Below are positions 8,673 to 17,060 of a stretch of DNA of 64,000 bases, in pieces (positions within the stretch are counted from its first letter, which is position 1; each line of letters begins with the position of its first letter). A program made the position numbers and the translations under genes. This DNA comes from JAWWOL01 sp033851545. GTDB lineage: Bacteria; Actinomycetota; Actinomycetes; JAWWOL01. The stretch is taken from assembly GCA_033851545.1 (NCBI GenBank), contig JAWWOO010000084.1:1-64000 (forward strand), read 5' to 3'. The notes under the pieces were generated by a model. That model ran no database searches. It was not told the DNA's origin and saw only the letters and a program-made list of their open reading frames with translations.

Positions 8673-9377
8673 GTGTCGACGTTCCAGACTTTGTACGACG
8701 CCCACCTCACCCTGGGTGGCCACGACATCACCTGGCGCGAGATCGTGGGCAACGCCTTCGGTCTGACCTCGGCGTTCGGTGGCCTGCGCCGCCGCATCTG
8801 GGCCTGGCCGGTCGGCATCGCGGGCAACGTGCTGCTCTTCACCGTGTTCATCGGCACCGCCCTGGGCGCGACCTCGGGCAGCCACCCGTTGTACGGCCAG
8901 GCGGGACGGCAGGTGCTGTTCATCGCCGTGAGCCTCTGGGGCTGGTGGCGCTGGCAGCAGAACCGCGAGCACTCCTCGCGCACCGTGGTCCCGAGGTGGG
9001 CCTCGGCGGGCGAGCGGGTGAGGCTGCTCGGTGGCGGCTTGGTGGCCCTGTTCGGCTGCTGGGCGTTGTTCGCCGGCATCGGAGCCGGCTGGCCGGCGCC
9101 GTGGTGGTACAACCACGCCGACTCCTGGATCTTCGTCGGCTCGGCGCTGGCCACCTATGCGATGGCGCGTGGCTACGTCGACTTCTGGCTGTGCTGGATC
9201 GCGGTCGATGTGGTGGGGGTGCCTGAGCTGCTGCACTTCCACTTCTATCCCTCGGCTGGCCTGTACGGGGTCTACGGCGCCTTGGTCGTCTACGGATTCG
9301 TGACCTGGCTGCGGATCTCCCGGGTCGAGATCGCAGCCCTGGGCTCGGTGCCGCGCCCCGACGAGATCCCGGCTTGA
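8673..9377 (+). CDS. pnuC: PnuC-type nicotinamide riboside/mononucleoside transporter
   Basis: Integral membrane vitamin-precursor transporter of 234 aa. The start is GTG 8673, with GAAGGGG upstream; the reading frame is open far upstream but without a sensible start. Features of PnuC are visible: ITWREIVGNAFGL near the N-terminus, a WPVGIAGNVLLF helix, SLWGWWRWQQN in the middle, and the late segment YVDFWLCWIAVDVVGVP. PnuC proteins facilitate uptake of nicotinamide riboside, which is trapped by a kinase. No nadR-like kinase is next to it. The 204-base upstream region shows no riboswitch I can recognise. Confidence 0.9.
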   Translation: MSTFQTLYDAHLTLGGHDITWREIVGNAFGLTSAFGGLRRRIWAWPVGIAGNVLLFTVFIGTALGATSGSHPLYGQAGRQVLFIAVSLWGWWRWQQNREHSSRTVVPRWASAGERVRLLGGGLVALFGCWALFAGIGAGWPAPWWYNHADSWIFVGSALATYAMARGYVDFWLCWIAVDVVGVPELLHFHFYPSAGLYGVYGALVVYGFVTWLRISRVEIAALGSVPRPDEIPA

Positions 9378-9466
9378 GCGCCGACGAAAACCTGCTGGAG
9401 CCGGTGGTGGTTTGCGGGTACGGTCCGGTCACTGCGACATCCGAGGCGAGGGAGAGGAGAGGCCCG

Positions 9467-9553
9467 ATGAACGCTGTCCTTGCGCTGCCCTGCTGCCGCA
9501 CCGTCCCGCCTCTGTTCTCCCTGGCGCTGCGCGTGCGGGCCGCCGTCCGCTGA
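9467..9553 (+). CDS. Possible 28-aa leader peptide upstream of rsgA
   Basis: A short frame with a strong purine-rich ribosome site (GGAGAGGAG) directly before its ATG. The peptide has consecutive cysteines (LPCCRT) and an Arg-rich tail (LRVRAAVR). Its stop lies 45 bases before the TTG start of rsgA, and a tight hairpin (9567-9583) lies between them. The arrangement of strong site, short peptide with a codon pair, hairpin and weak-start gene resembles translational attenuation, but no family match can be claimed. Confidence 0.4.
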   Translation: MNAVLALPCCRTVPPLFSLALRVRAAVR

Positions 9554-9566
9554 CCGCAGGCCCGTC

Positions 9567-9583
9567 GTGAGGTGCCACCTCAC
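9567..9583 (+). promoter_or_regulatory. Perfect hairpin between leader ORF and rsgA
   Basis: GTGAGGT and ACCTCAC form a perfect 7-bp stem with a 3-base loop. It ends 14 bases before the rsgA TTG start and could hold or release the GGAG ribosome site at 9588-9591. Confidence 0.45.
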
Positions 9584-9597
9584 CCACGGAGCCTTCG

Positions 9598-10629
9598 TTG
9601 AACTCGCTGAACCAATTCGGCTGGACCGCCCAGACGCAGGAACTCTGGCTTGCCCAGAACTATGAGAACGCCCAACCAGCAAGGGTCGTACGGGTCGACC
9701 GCGGGCTGGTCACCGTCGTCGCCACCGACGGCGAGCATCGTCTTTCGCAAGCCGGACGACTGCGCCAGTCCGGCGAGGTCGTCGCCGTCGGCGACTGGGC
9801 CGTCATCACAGCGGAGACTGTCACCGGTCTGCTGCCGAGGCGCAATGCCTTGGTACGCAGGGACACTGACGGGTCGGCGTCCGGCCAGATCATCGCGGCC
9901 AACGTCGATCTCGTGCTGGTCGCCGTACCGTTGACCGAGGCGGTCCGGGTGCGGAAGCTCGAGCGCTACCTGGCCTTTGCCAGGTCGAGCGCAGCAGAAC
10001 CCCTGGTGGTGCTGACGAAGTCCGACCTCTGCCAAGACCTGCCGGCTGCCGTGGCCGACGCCGTCGCCGTGTCCGGTGGCGCAGCGGTGCACACGGTCAG
10101 CGCCGTGTCGGGTGCGGGTGTCGGCGAGGTGCTGACAGCCCTGAAGCCCGGGATGACGGTGGTTGTCGTCGGCCCCTCGGGCGCCGGCAAGTCGACCCTG
10201 GCCAACGCGCTCGGCATCGAACGTGAGCAGGCGACGGGCGCGATCCGCGGCGACGGCAAGGGGAGGCACACGACCACCAGGCGCGAGATGTTGCGGCTGG
10301 ACGGCGGAGCGCTGCTGATCGACACGCCCGGCCTGCGCTCCCTTGAGCTGTGGGACGCCGAGGCGGGCATCGCGTCGACCTTCGCGGACGTGGCGGAGCT
10401 GGCCGCGCAGTGCCGCTTTCGCGACTGCAGCCACCGTACGGAACCGGGGTGTGCGGTCAACGCCGCGGTAGCCGAAGGACGGCTGACAGGGGACCGGATC
10501 GATGGCTTCGTCAAGCTGCAACGCGAGGAAGAACGCTTGGCCGCCAAGGTGGACAGCCGGCTTCGGGCCGAGCGCAGCCGTCAGCTGAGGGCGTTCCACC
10601 GGTCGCTGAGGGACCAGCCCTCCCGGTGA
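9598..10629 (+). CDS. rsgA: Ribosome small-subunit-dependent GTPase A
   Basis: Circularly permuted GTPase that checks late maturation of the 30S subunit; 343 aa, normal length. An N-terminal OB-fold (about residues 28-85) is followed by G4 TKSD, G1 GPSGAGKST (about 192-200), a T-rich switch GRHTTTRRE, and G3 DTPG (about 242). The C-terminal zinc finger has C272, C277, H279 and C285. The start is TTG 9598 with GGAG six bases upstream. A short leader frame and hairpin precede it. A strong bidirectional terminator follows. Assignment is secure. Confidence 0.95.
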   Translation: MNSLNQFGWTAQTQELWLAQNYENAQPARVVRVDRGLVTVVATDGEHRLSQAGRLRQSGEVVAVGDWAVITAETVTGLLPRRNALVRRDTDGSASGQIIAANVDLVLVAVPLTEAVRVRKLERYLAFARSSAAEPLVVLTKSDLCQDLPAAVADAVAVSGGAAVHTVSAVSGAGVGEVLTALKPGMTVVVVGPSGAGKSTLANALGIEREQATGAIRGDGKGRHTTTRREMLRLDGGALLIDTPGLRSLELWDAEAGIASTFADVAELAAQCRFRDCSHRTEPGCAVNAAVAEGRLTGDRIDGFVKLQREEERLAAKVDSRLRAERSRQLRAFHRSLRDQPSR

Positions 10630-10637
10630 GCTGCCGA

Positions 10638-10667
10638 CGGCCCGGCCCCCGGAAGAGGGCCGGGCCG
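10638..10667. terminator. Bidirectional terminator between convergent rsgA and metallophosphoesterase genes
   Basis: Perfect 11-bp GC stem (10638-10648 with 10657-10667) and 8-base loop CCGGAAGA, located between two convergent stops. Confidence 0.8.
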
Positions 10668-10676
10668 ACGGGGTGT

Positions 10677-11705
10677 TCAGGAGGTGGCGAAGGGGATGCG
10701 GGTCCAGCTGAGCACATCGTTGCCGTGCCCGTTGACGGTGACCTTGAGATAGTTGTTGACCCCGGTGGAGCCGTCGACGGTGACCCGGGACAGGTTCGTG
10801 AGCGGGGTGGTGATGCCGTAGAACGCCAGCCAGGGCGAGCCGGCGGCAAGCGGCGCGTCGCTGTTGTAGACGTGGCTGTCACCGTTGAAGAGATAGACCG
10901 GGCCGCGGAAGTCCCGTGCCTCGCGGGCGATGGCTGCCACGATCGGCTGGTAGCCGTAGTAGTCGGCGAAGCTCGGGTTGGCCACCGTCGGGTCGAACAT
11001 GTCGGCCTGGGTCAGGATGGTAACCGCCCGGTCGTGGTGTGCCTTGGCGTCCGCGAAGCTGTCGTGGATCTCCTGGATCACCGCAGCCGTACGGGAAATC
11101 ACCTCCGAGGTCTGCTCCGGCGTGGGCGCCGTCAGCCCGGTCCACGGTGCGAGGCTGTTGTTGCTGCCAGGGATGTTGACAGCGGCGAACGCGACGTCCG
11201 CGCGCTCCCACCGCACGTCCTCCGGGATGCCCTGGGCCGCCTGGGTGTCGACCTTGGCACTGTGCTGGCCCAGGGTGTTGCCGGGGTTCGGGAAGAACAC
11301 CTGGCGGATCGTCGCCAGTCGCTCGAGCGGGTTGTACGAGCCGTTGTTGGTGCGGTGGCAGTCGGTCCACTCGTTGTCACCGACGGTGTAGACGAGCGGG
11401 TCGATGAACGCGTCGAACTCGGTCTTGATGGTCTGGAAGTAGCCGTCGCTGCACACCGACGAGCCGTTCTTGATGTCACCGAGGTGGTCCACCCACTGGA
11501 CGTCCGGGTCGGCGTTGATCTGCCGCACGACGTTGGGGAAGTTGGCGATCTGCGCAGCGCCGTACGGGATGTCGCCGATGACGGCGAAGGTGTAGCCGGC
11601 CTTCTCCTGACCGCCGTCGTTGGCGACCGCCGCTCCCTGCAGGGTTGCGACGGCCAACGAGCCTGCGGTCAGGGTGGCGAAAGTAGCGCGGTGCCAAGGC
11701 TTCAT
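10677..11705 (-). CDS. Secreted calcineurin-like metallophosphoesterase
   Basis: Exported protein of 342 aa. A Sec signal peptide (ATFATLTAGSLAVATLQG) is followed by metallophosphatase motifs: FAVIGDIPYG, VDHLGDIKNG, YTVGDNEWTDCHR and, near the C-terminus, LFNGDSHVYN. The replacement of the usual GDxHG by GDIPYG and of GNHE by GDNEW is typical of a secreted subfamily whose substrate is unknown. It is monocistronic: a terminator lies on each side. The general hydrolase call is strong, the substrate unknown. Confidence 0.85.
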   Translation of the reverse strand: MKPWHRATFATLTAGSLAVATLQGAAVANDGGQEKAGYTFAVIGDIPYGAAQIANFPNVVRQINADPDVQWVDHLGDIKNGSSVCSDGYFQTIKTEFDAFIDPLVYTVGDNEWTDCHRTNNGSYNPLERLATIRQVFFPNPGNTLGQHSAKVDTQAAQGIPEDVRWERADVAFAAVNIPGSNNSLAPWTGLTAPTPEQTSEVISRTAAVIQEIHDSFADAKAHHDRAVTILTQADMFDPTVANPSFADYYGYQPIVAAIAREARDFRGPVYLFNGDSHVYNSDAPLAAGSPWLAFYGITTPLTNLSRVTVDGSTGVNNYLKVTVNGHGNDVLSWTRIPFATS

Positions 11706-11814
11706 GGACGGGCTCCTCGTCAGTGGCGGCGCGCCGCCTGCCAGGACGGAGGCGGCGCTCGCGACTGTGCCGGAGCAGCGTGACAGCCCCGTGAACGCAG
11801 GGCGTCACCGAGAT

Positions 11815-11833
11815 GGCCCTTGGGCAAAGGGCC
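11815..11833 (-). terminator. Hairpin terminator after the glycosidase-like gene
   Basis: GGCCCTT and AAGGGCC form a perfect 7-bp stem with a 5-base loop, starting 8 bases beyond the stop at 11841. A second GC hairpin (11731-11738 with 11751-11758) follows. Confidence 0.55.
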
Positions 11834-11840
11834 GCACAGC

Positions 11841-13097
11841 TCAGGGCTTGCTGTAGACCGCGTAGAAGTCGCGGGTCGAGGAGGTGTCGTACCGGTCCGC
11901 CCTCGGCACCATGTCCGGCAAGAGTCGGCTCTCGGTGGTTCCGGACCCGGCGGCCTGCCCGTACTTGATGAAGGTCGTCCAGGCCGGGTTGATGTCCAGC
12001 TCCATCGCACGCACGGCACCGGCCCTGCGCAACAGCTCGGCCAACGTCGCCGCGGACAGGCCGTCGCCCGCGGCGAACACGGCCGACCCGTCCTTGGTCA
12101 CGCCGACGCCGGTCCGCCAGACGAACGCCTTGTAGGAGATCGTCTTGCCCCAGCGCTGGCCGGTGTTGTCGTTGATCGAGCTCACCACCTGGCTGTGGTC
12201 GACGATGAGCAGGAGATTCTGGCGGACGCTGGCGACGGCGGGCGTCATGCGCACGTCAGTGCCCCAGGTCCCGACCTGTACGCGTCCGTCGGTGGTCGTG
12301 ATCATCGAGGCGGCCCCGTCGCGCAGCGGCGCAACCGTGCGCCCCTCGTCGTAGAAGCCGCCCTTGGCGTCGCCGAGCCGGAAAGCAGAGTTGTACGCGG
12401 CAAGGAGCCCCACCCGGCGTGGCCCCGAGAGGTCCGACGGCAGCGACCAGGGACCACCGCCGGGCTGGTCGGTCCCCGGGTGGTAGACGGTGCGCAACAG
12501 CTTCTGGTTCATCCACACGACCGCGGTGGTGTAGGAGGTGTGGACGTTGTCGGGCCGCAGGTAGGCCACGTCCATCGCCTGCTGACCGTGAACCCGCGCC
12601 AGGACCTGCCAGGCGCCCTCTCCCGGCAACGCCGGTGAGGCGACCGGCTGGACCTTGATGGGCCTCAGCGGGCCAGGCGCTTGCGTCGGGGCGGTCGGTG
12701 CCGGGACAGTCCCTGTCGCGGCGGACGGCGACGCAGGTGCTGCCGAGGGAAGCGCCAGCAACGGTGAGTTCGGGTGAGGGGTCCCGCCGACCTTGGCCGG
12801 GTGCAGCCGGTACTGCAGGTTCTCCGCCCAGGTCACCACGCCACCGCCGCCCTGGCTGCGGACCCACTCGGCGACCCGGGCGGCTTCGGAGTCGCTGCCC
12901 CGAGCGGTCATCGCCCGGAACAGCGACCACTCCCACGGGCTCAGGACGAGCACCAGCGTGCCGAGGGCGGCGCCGAGGCGCAACAGCCATCGGCGCCGAC
13001 GCCGTCTGGGCGGCGGGACAGGAGTCGTGGCACCGGCTGGGCTGCCCTGGGGGCCACCAGGCTCCGGGATGGTCCCGCGCTCGTCTGAGATCCGCAT
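11841..13097 (-). CDS. Membrane-anchored phosphodiester-glycosidase-like (NAGPA/DUF2233) protein
   Basis: 418 aa with a cytoplasmic Pro/Arg-rich tail (PPPRRRRRRW), one transmembrane helix (LRLGAALGTLVLVLSP, about residues 40-56) and an extracellular domain. The domain carries hallmarks of the phosphodiester glycosidase fold: LLAAYNSAFRLGDAKGGFYDEG, then DGAASMITTTDGRVQVG and, near the end, AMELDINPAWTTF. Such proteins are thought to cleave sugar-phosphodiesters in the envelope. A Pro/Ala/Thr-rich linker lies around residues 118-150. The gene is transcribed divergently from the glycosyltransferase at 13218. The fold call is moderate to good; the reaction is inferred. Confidence 0.7.
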   Translation of the reverse strand: MRISDERGTIPEPGGPQGSPAGATTPVPPPRRRRRRWLLRLGAALGTLVLVLSPWEWSLFRAMTARGSDSEAARVAEWVRSQGGGGVVTWAENLQYRLHPAKVGGTPHPNSPLLALPSAAPASPSAATGTVPAPTAPTQAPGPLRPIKVQPVASPALPGEGAWQVLARVHGQQAMDVAYLRPDNVHTSYTTAVVWMNQKLLRTVYHPGTDQPGGGPWSLPSDLSGPRRVGLLAAYNSAFRLGDAKGGFYDEGRTVAPLRDGAASMITTTDGRVQVGTWGTDVRMTPAVASVRQNLLLIVDHSQVVSSINDNTGQRWGKTISYKAFVWRTGVGVTKDGSAVFAAGDGLSAATLAELLRRAGAVRAMELDINPAWTTFIKYGQAAGSGTTESRLLPDMVPRADRYDTSSTRDFYAVYSKP

Positions 13098-13217
13098 CGG
13101 CGGACCGTATCCGGAGAAACAACAAAAACAGGTGAATTCTCAGCCCGCTGTTAATGCATTCTGAGCCGCAGGACATTTGCCAGCGTCCGCTCATCTCCGG
13201 CTGCCTATGGTGACTCG

Positions 13218-14714
13218 GTGAGCCAGCGAACCGAGGAGGCCGTACGAGCCGAGCCGGTCGTGCGGGCGATGAGGGCGCTGCCGCCCTTTCTGCTTCTCCT
13301 GCTGGCGCTGCCGCCTCTGCTGCGCCAGCCACTGTGGTACGACGAGGTCGCCACCAGGGACGCGAGTCGTCGTTCTCTCGGTCAGCTCTGGCACCTGCTG
13401 CAGCACACCGACGCGGTGTTCGGTTGCTACTACTTTCTCATCCATCTGCTGTTGGCGGTCGGTGCTGCCGCGTGGTGGCTCCGGCTGCCTTCGCTGCTGG
13501 CCACCGTCGCAGCTGTTGTCGTCGTCGGACGCATCGGCCGGCACCTGCTCGGCGAACGCATGGGCGTGCTGGCCGCCGGCCTCTTCGCCGTCAACCCGTT
13601 CGTCCTCGCCTACGCGCACGACGCCCGGCCCTACGCGCTGGCGCTGCTGGGTGTGACGGCCGCGGGGAGCCAGCTGTTCGTTCCCCGTACGACCCGGGGG
13701 GTCGCTCTTCGTTGGGCAGGGTGGGCCACACTCGCTGTCGCCGCACACCTGTTCGCGGTTGTCTCGCTGTTGCCCCAGTTGTGGCTCCTGCGCAGCAGGG
13801 TGCGCGGCTGGTCGCTCGCTGCTCTGGTGCCGCTGGCCACGGCCGCGGCCATAGCCTCGGTCACCGTGACCCAGCGCGGGCAGGTGGGTTGGCTCAGCCG
13901 ACCGGCCTGGTACGCGGTCTTTGCCGGCTGGGCAACGCTTTCCGGTGGGTGGTGGGTTGCGGCTCTGCCGGCGATCGGCGCCGTCCTGGCGGTCCGTTAC
14001 CGGCAGGCGCGCTGGGGAACCGTGGTTGCCTGGGCCGTCGTGCCGCTCGTCGTCCTCCTCCTCGCGTCGATCGTGACGCCGGTCTACCTGCCTCGCTACC
14101 TCGTCGAGGTCACGCCGGCGCTGGCCCTGCTCTCGGCGGTCGGGGTGCGGTCAGTGCTCGCGATCGCAGCGCGGTCGACCTACTCCGCAGGGACGGTAGC
14201 GGTCCGCTCGGTCGGGTCTGTCGTGGCGGTCGTCGTCACTCTCGTCGCGGTCGTCCAAGCCCAAAAGCCTTACCAGTACGAGAATCTCCCTGCCGCCGCG
14301 GATTTCATCCGGGACTCCGCGGCGCCGGGGGACGGCCTCGTCTACCTGGGTGACACGGCACGACTGGCGCTGGCCGACGCGCTGGCAGCCGACGCGGCCC
14401 GACCCCTGTCGAAGGACGGTCCGGTTCCTGTCGACGTGCTGCTCGACCCGCGAACCGACGCGGTCTCCACCGGAGTCCTCCAAGCCACCTCGATTTCACC
14501 ACCCGAGGCGAAGCCGGTGTTGAGTCGTGCCCGGCGCTTGTGGGTCGCGTCCTGGGCCGGCGCCGGTGCCGTGCCCAGCGCCGACCCGACCTCCCTGGCC
14601 GTGCAGGACGTGCTCAGGGACGGCTGGTCGACCGTTGCCGTCCAGTCCTTCGGCAGCATGCGGATCGCCTTGTGGCAACGGAGCAACCGGGCCGGCACCG
14701 TCGTCACACCTTGA
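13218..14714 (+). CDS. GT-C fold (GT39-like) polyprenyl-phosphate-dependent glycosyltransferase
   Basis: Polytopic membrane protein of 498 aa. It begins with one hydrophobic helix (LPPFLLLLLALPPLL) and then the first external loop with QPLWYDEVATRD, whose Asp-Glu pair is the expected GT-C catalytic position. About nine further hydrophobic helices follow up to residue 355, and then a soluble C-terminal domain containing ADFIRDSAAPGDGLVYLGD. This architecture matches mannosyl- or arabinosyl-type transferases that use lipid-linked donors outside the membrane. The acceptor is unknown. GTG start at 13218; the ribosome site is weak. Confidence 0.8.
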   Translation: MSQRTEEAVRAEPVVRAMRALPPFLLLLLALPPLLRQPLWYDEVATRDASRRSLGQLWHLLQHTDAVFGCYYFLIHLLLAVGAAAWWLRLPSLLATVAAVVVVGRIGRHLLGERMGVLAAGLFAVNPFVLAYAHDARPYALALLGVTAAGSQLFVPRTTRGVALRWAGWATLAVAAHLFAVVSLLPQLWLLRSRVRGWSLAALVPLATAAAIASVTVTQRGQVGWLSRPAWYAVFAGWATLSGGWWVAALPAIGAVLAVRYRQARWGTVVAWAVVPLVVLLLASIVTPVYLPRYLVEVTPALALLSAVGVRSVLAIAARSTYSAGTVAVRSVGSVVAVVVTLVAVVQAQKPYQYENLPAAADFIRDSAAPGDGLVYLGDTARLALADALAADAARPLSKDGPVPVDVLLDPRTDAVSTGVLQATSISPPEAKPVLSRARRLWVASWAGAGAVPSADPTSLAVQDVLRDGWSTVAVQSFGSMRIALWQRSNRAGTVVTP

Positions 14715-14797
14715 GGGCCATCCGGAACCGGGCGGCGTGCCCCACGACCGGTCGGCTCAAGGAGAACAGCCGGAGTGGAACCAGGTGGCTCGAAGTG

Positions 14798-15057
14798 TCA
14801 GGCGGTCAGGGCGGCCATTCCGGAAACTCCGACCCTGTGAGCGCGGGTCTGTTTACGGGTCAGCGCGGGTGGACCCGCGCCAAAGTGAGGAGTCATCCGC
14901 GCCAAAACGTCGATCTTGTCCCACGGCGCCAGCTCGGCCACCAGCTTGAAGTCGCGCGTCCAGCGCTCTACCTCGTGTCCGTCGCTCTTGAGTAGGCGCT
15001 CCAGCGGCGGGCGATGTCGGTAGCGTCTCCGATGATCAAGACATGAGGGTTGTCCAC
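14798..15057 (-). pseudogene. Frameshifted gene fragment, possible TIR/CAP12-like start
   Basis: GTG at 15057 opens a frame reading VDNPHVLIIGDATDIARR. A one-base shift then continues in another frame as LERLLKSDGHEVERWTRD and on to a stop at 14798. Joined, this gives about 85 residues. The pattern (hydrophobic strand, I-G-D, helix ending in LLKSD, then VERW) loosely recalls the first strand and helix of CAP12/TIR-like nucleotide-binding domains, but this is weak. It follows the lysin stop by six bases, as in a phage operon. Confidence 0.4.
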
Positions 15058-15062
15058 AAGGG

Positions 15063-15928
15063 TTAACGCTTGTGCGAGAGATCGTAGACATCGGGCTTTG
15101 GCGGTTCGGTGCTGGGCTCGATGGCGATGATGTCGTGGCCGGGATCATGCTGAACGATGTCAGTCATGTATCGAGTGCCGTTATGCCACTCAGGGTGGGC
15201 GACGTATGAGTCTGTGTACAAGGCGGGGCCGAAGGCGAACACGCCACCGTCCTCTCCCAGCAACCAGTAGCCGTCAACAGCCCTTGAGGATTCCGGTGAG
15301 AGCCGAGAGCAGCCACAGGGGCTGCCATGGGCCTTCCAGACATGGAACCGAAGGTGGGAGCGACGCCCGGACCACTTGTCCGTCCCTGGGGACCGTAGCC
15401 ATAGACACCGCCGTCTGATCGTCGCACCACTTATTGGCGCCAGTGGGGCAAGTGACGGTGAAGATGGGCAGCATGTCGTCCTCCGGTAGTGCGGGTGCCG
15501 GGGGAGCCGGCTGGTTGGGCGCCACGAGCCGCGTGCCCTTGGGCACGGCTACGTGGACGTGATCGTGGTGGATGTTGAAGACACTGCGGTCGAGCTTGGC
15601 GTTGGGGTGGCTGTGGCCGTACTTCACGTAGGGGTCGACAGTCGGCCCCGAGTGAAACATCTCGTCTAGGCGACCCTCGACCGGGGCGAAGAGATTGAAG
15701 ATTGCTGCCGGCTTGCCCATGTTGGAAGACGAAGTCGACCGCCCAGCCGATCTTGCCGTGATCAAAGTCCAGCGGCTCCACATGGATAGACGGACTACCG
15801 GCTTTGTAGTGGTCGCTTCCGCTGGCGTGCTTGCCAGGCGTGTTGATGTCGCTGACGACCACGGTGACGCCGGTCGCTGCGCCTCGTGCCATGGCATAGC
15901 CGATGATGCTGTCCGTTTCGAGGGTCAT
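15063..15928 (-). pseudogene. Phage lysin-like peptidoglycan hydrolase, multiply frameshifted
   Basis: Starts with MTLETDSIIGYAMARG. It contains a metallopeptidase-like region with SDHYKAGSPSIH, GWAVDFVFQHG and, after a frameshift near 15715, VFNIHHDHVHVAVPKGT; the H-x-H and D residues resemble D-Ala-D-Ala/M15-type lysins. After a Pro-rich linker, further frameshifts separate two copies of the actinobacterial surface repeat: RSDGGVYGYGP near 15400 and DGYWLLGEDGGVFAFG near 15270. The C-terminus ends at 15063. At least three reading-frame breaks make a full product impossible. The other interpretation is sequencing error, but decay of neighbouring phage genes favours real loss. Confidence 0.7.
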
Positions 15929-16087
15929 CGACCGGCCAGGTTAGACGCTCATGATCGACTTCCGGGGCGCCCTCACGTCGGATCAGCATATGAGGAATAC
16001 GCGGTGCCGAGGCCAGTCCTTCTGGCGCGTGCCGTCGTGAACGGCTCACCGGAGGCGTGATCGACCTACTGTGATGGTCTGAACACT

Positions 16088-16100
16088 GTAAGTAACTTAC
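16088..16100. promoter_or_regulatory. 13-base perfect palindrome upstream of the Ymh gene
   Basis: GTAAGTAACTTAC, symmetric about its central A, 73 bases before the GTG start at 16173, in an AT-richer stretch. A plausible operator. Confidence 0.35.
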
Positions 16101-16172
16101 TGCGGATGGTCATACCTCCTCGATAGAGTCCCTACTGTCCATACCAGCTCGCCACTCGCTTCGGAGGGCTTC

Positions 16173-16922
16173 GTGTCCGCACACACTGGTATGGACGTCC
16201 AATGGGCCATCTGGGAACTGAAGCAGTTCGTCGAGATGACGGCCCTAAAGACGGAGCCGAGAACCGGCCTGCTGACGGGGACGCGTAGCGCCACGGTCGC
16301 CGCCTCCGCCGAGATCGTCCCCGCTGCCCAAGTCGTGGAGCAGATTCTCGATCGCGTGGTCTCTGGCTGGCGGTCGTCGATAGCTGCGAACGTGGGGTAC
16401 CGCTGGGCACAGATGCGCGAAGCGTCGCAACGGGCTATCGCACAACTCGAACGTGCGGACGAAATAGCAGAGAAGTTGGGCGAGGCCGGCCCCAACCTCC
16501 GAGCTGGTGCTCTGCATCCCTGGGTGTGGGAGTCTGCACGGTCGCTCTGGCAAAGCGGCTACTACACCCAGGCCGTGTCCGCTGCAGCCATCAAGCTCAA
16601 CGCAGAGGCCCAGATCAGGGTTCGTTCGCGCGAGAGGTCAGAGACCGATCTGTTCAATGTTGTCTTCAGCCAGGACCGTGAACCGAAGCGCGGTAATCCC
16701 CGCTTCATCCTGCCTGACGACGAAGGAGGTAAGACGGCCGAGAGCGTCCGCCGAGGCGTTCGGGCGTTCGCCGAGGGCTGCTACGCCGCTCTCCGTAATC
16801 CCTTGAGCCACGACCCCGATGCGGACCTACCTGAACACGAGGCTCTCGAACAGCTGGCAGCGTTCAGCATCCTTGCCCGCTGGGTCGAAAGCTCCGAAGT
16901 CAGATTCTTCAAGGAGGCATGA
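16173..16922 (+). CDS. Hypoth_Ymh (TIGR02391-like) domain protein
   Basis: 249 aa, intact within the prophage debris. GTG 16173 is chosen because GGAGG lies six bases upstream. Residues about 1-110 form a helical N-terminal region. From about residue 112 the sequence matches the Hypoth_Ymh pattern: LHPWVWESARSLWQSGYYTQAV, then ETDLFNVVFS, and the late motif AALRNPLSHDP. This domain occurs widely in phages, plasmids and defence-associated contexts, and its late Asn-Pro-x-(S/A)-H is shared with abortive-infection-like HEPN proteins. Function is unproven; it may be prophage cargo affecting phage infection. Confidence 0.75.
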   Translation: MSAHTGMDVQWAIWELKQFVEMTALKTEPRTGLLTGTRSATVAASAEIVPAAQVVEQILDRVVSGWRSSIAANVGYRWAQMREASQRAIAQLERADEIAEKLGEAGPNLRAGALHPWVWESARSLWQSGYYTQAVSAAAIKLNAEAQIRVRSRERSETDLFNVVFSQDREPKRGNPRFILPDDEGGKTAESVRRGVRAFAEGCYAALRNPLSHDPDADLPEHEALEQLAAFSILARWVESSEVRFFKEA

Positions 16923-17060
16923 CACCCTTGACTCGGTAGTTGTCGACGTTGGTCGTTGTCGGACGACACGGCAGACCGGTCTCCACACACTGCGACTACG
17001 TGAGGCAGTCGGGAGACAACAGGGGTCAGCAACCGAGCAGGCAGCAAGGTCGTAGTTGCG

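Noticed and set aside
14715..15062. Left attachment site duplicate of the tRNA-Lys 3' end
   Set aside because: I looked for GCGCCGCCAGGGAC or its complement by eye and did not find it; the end may be deleted or mutated.
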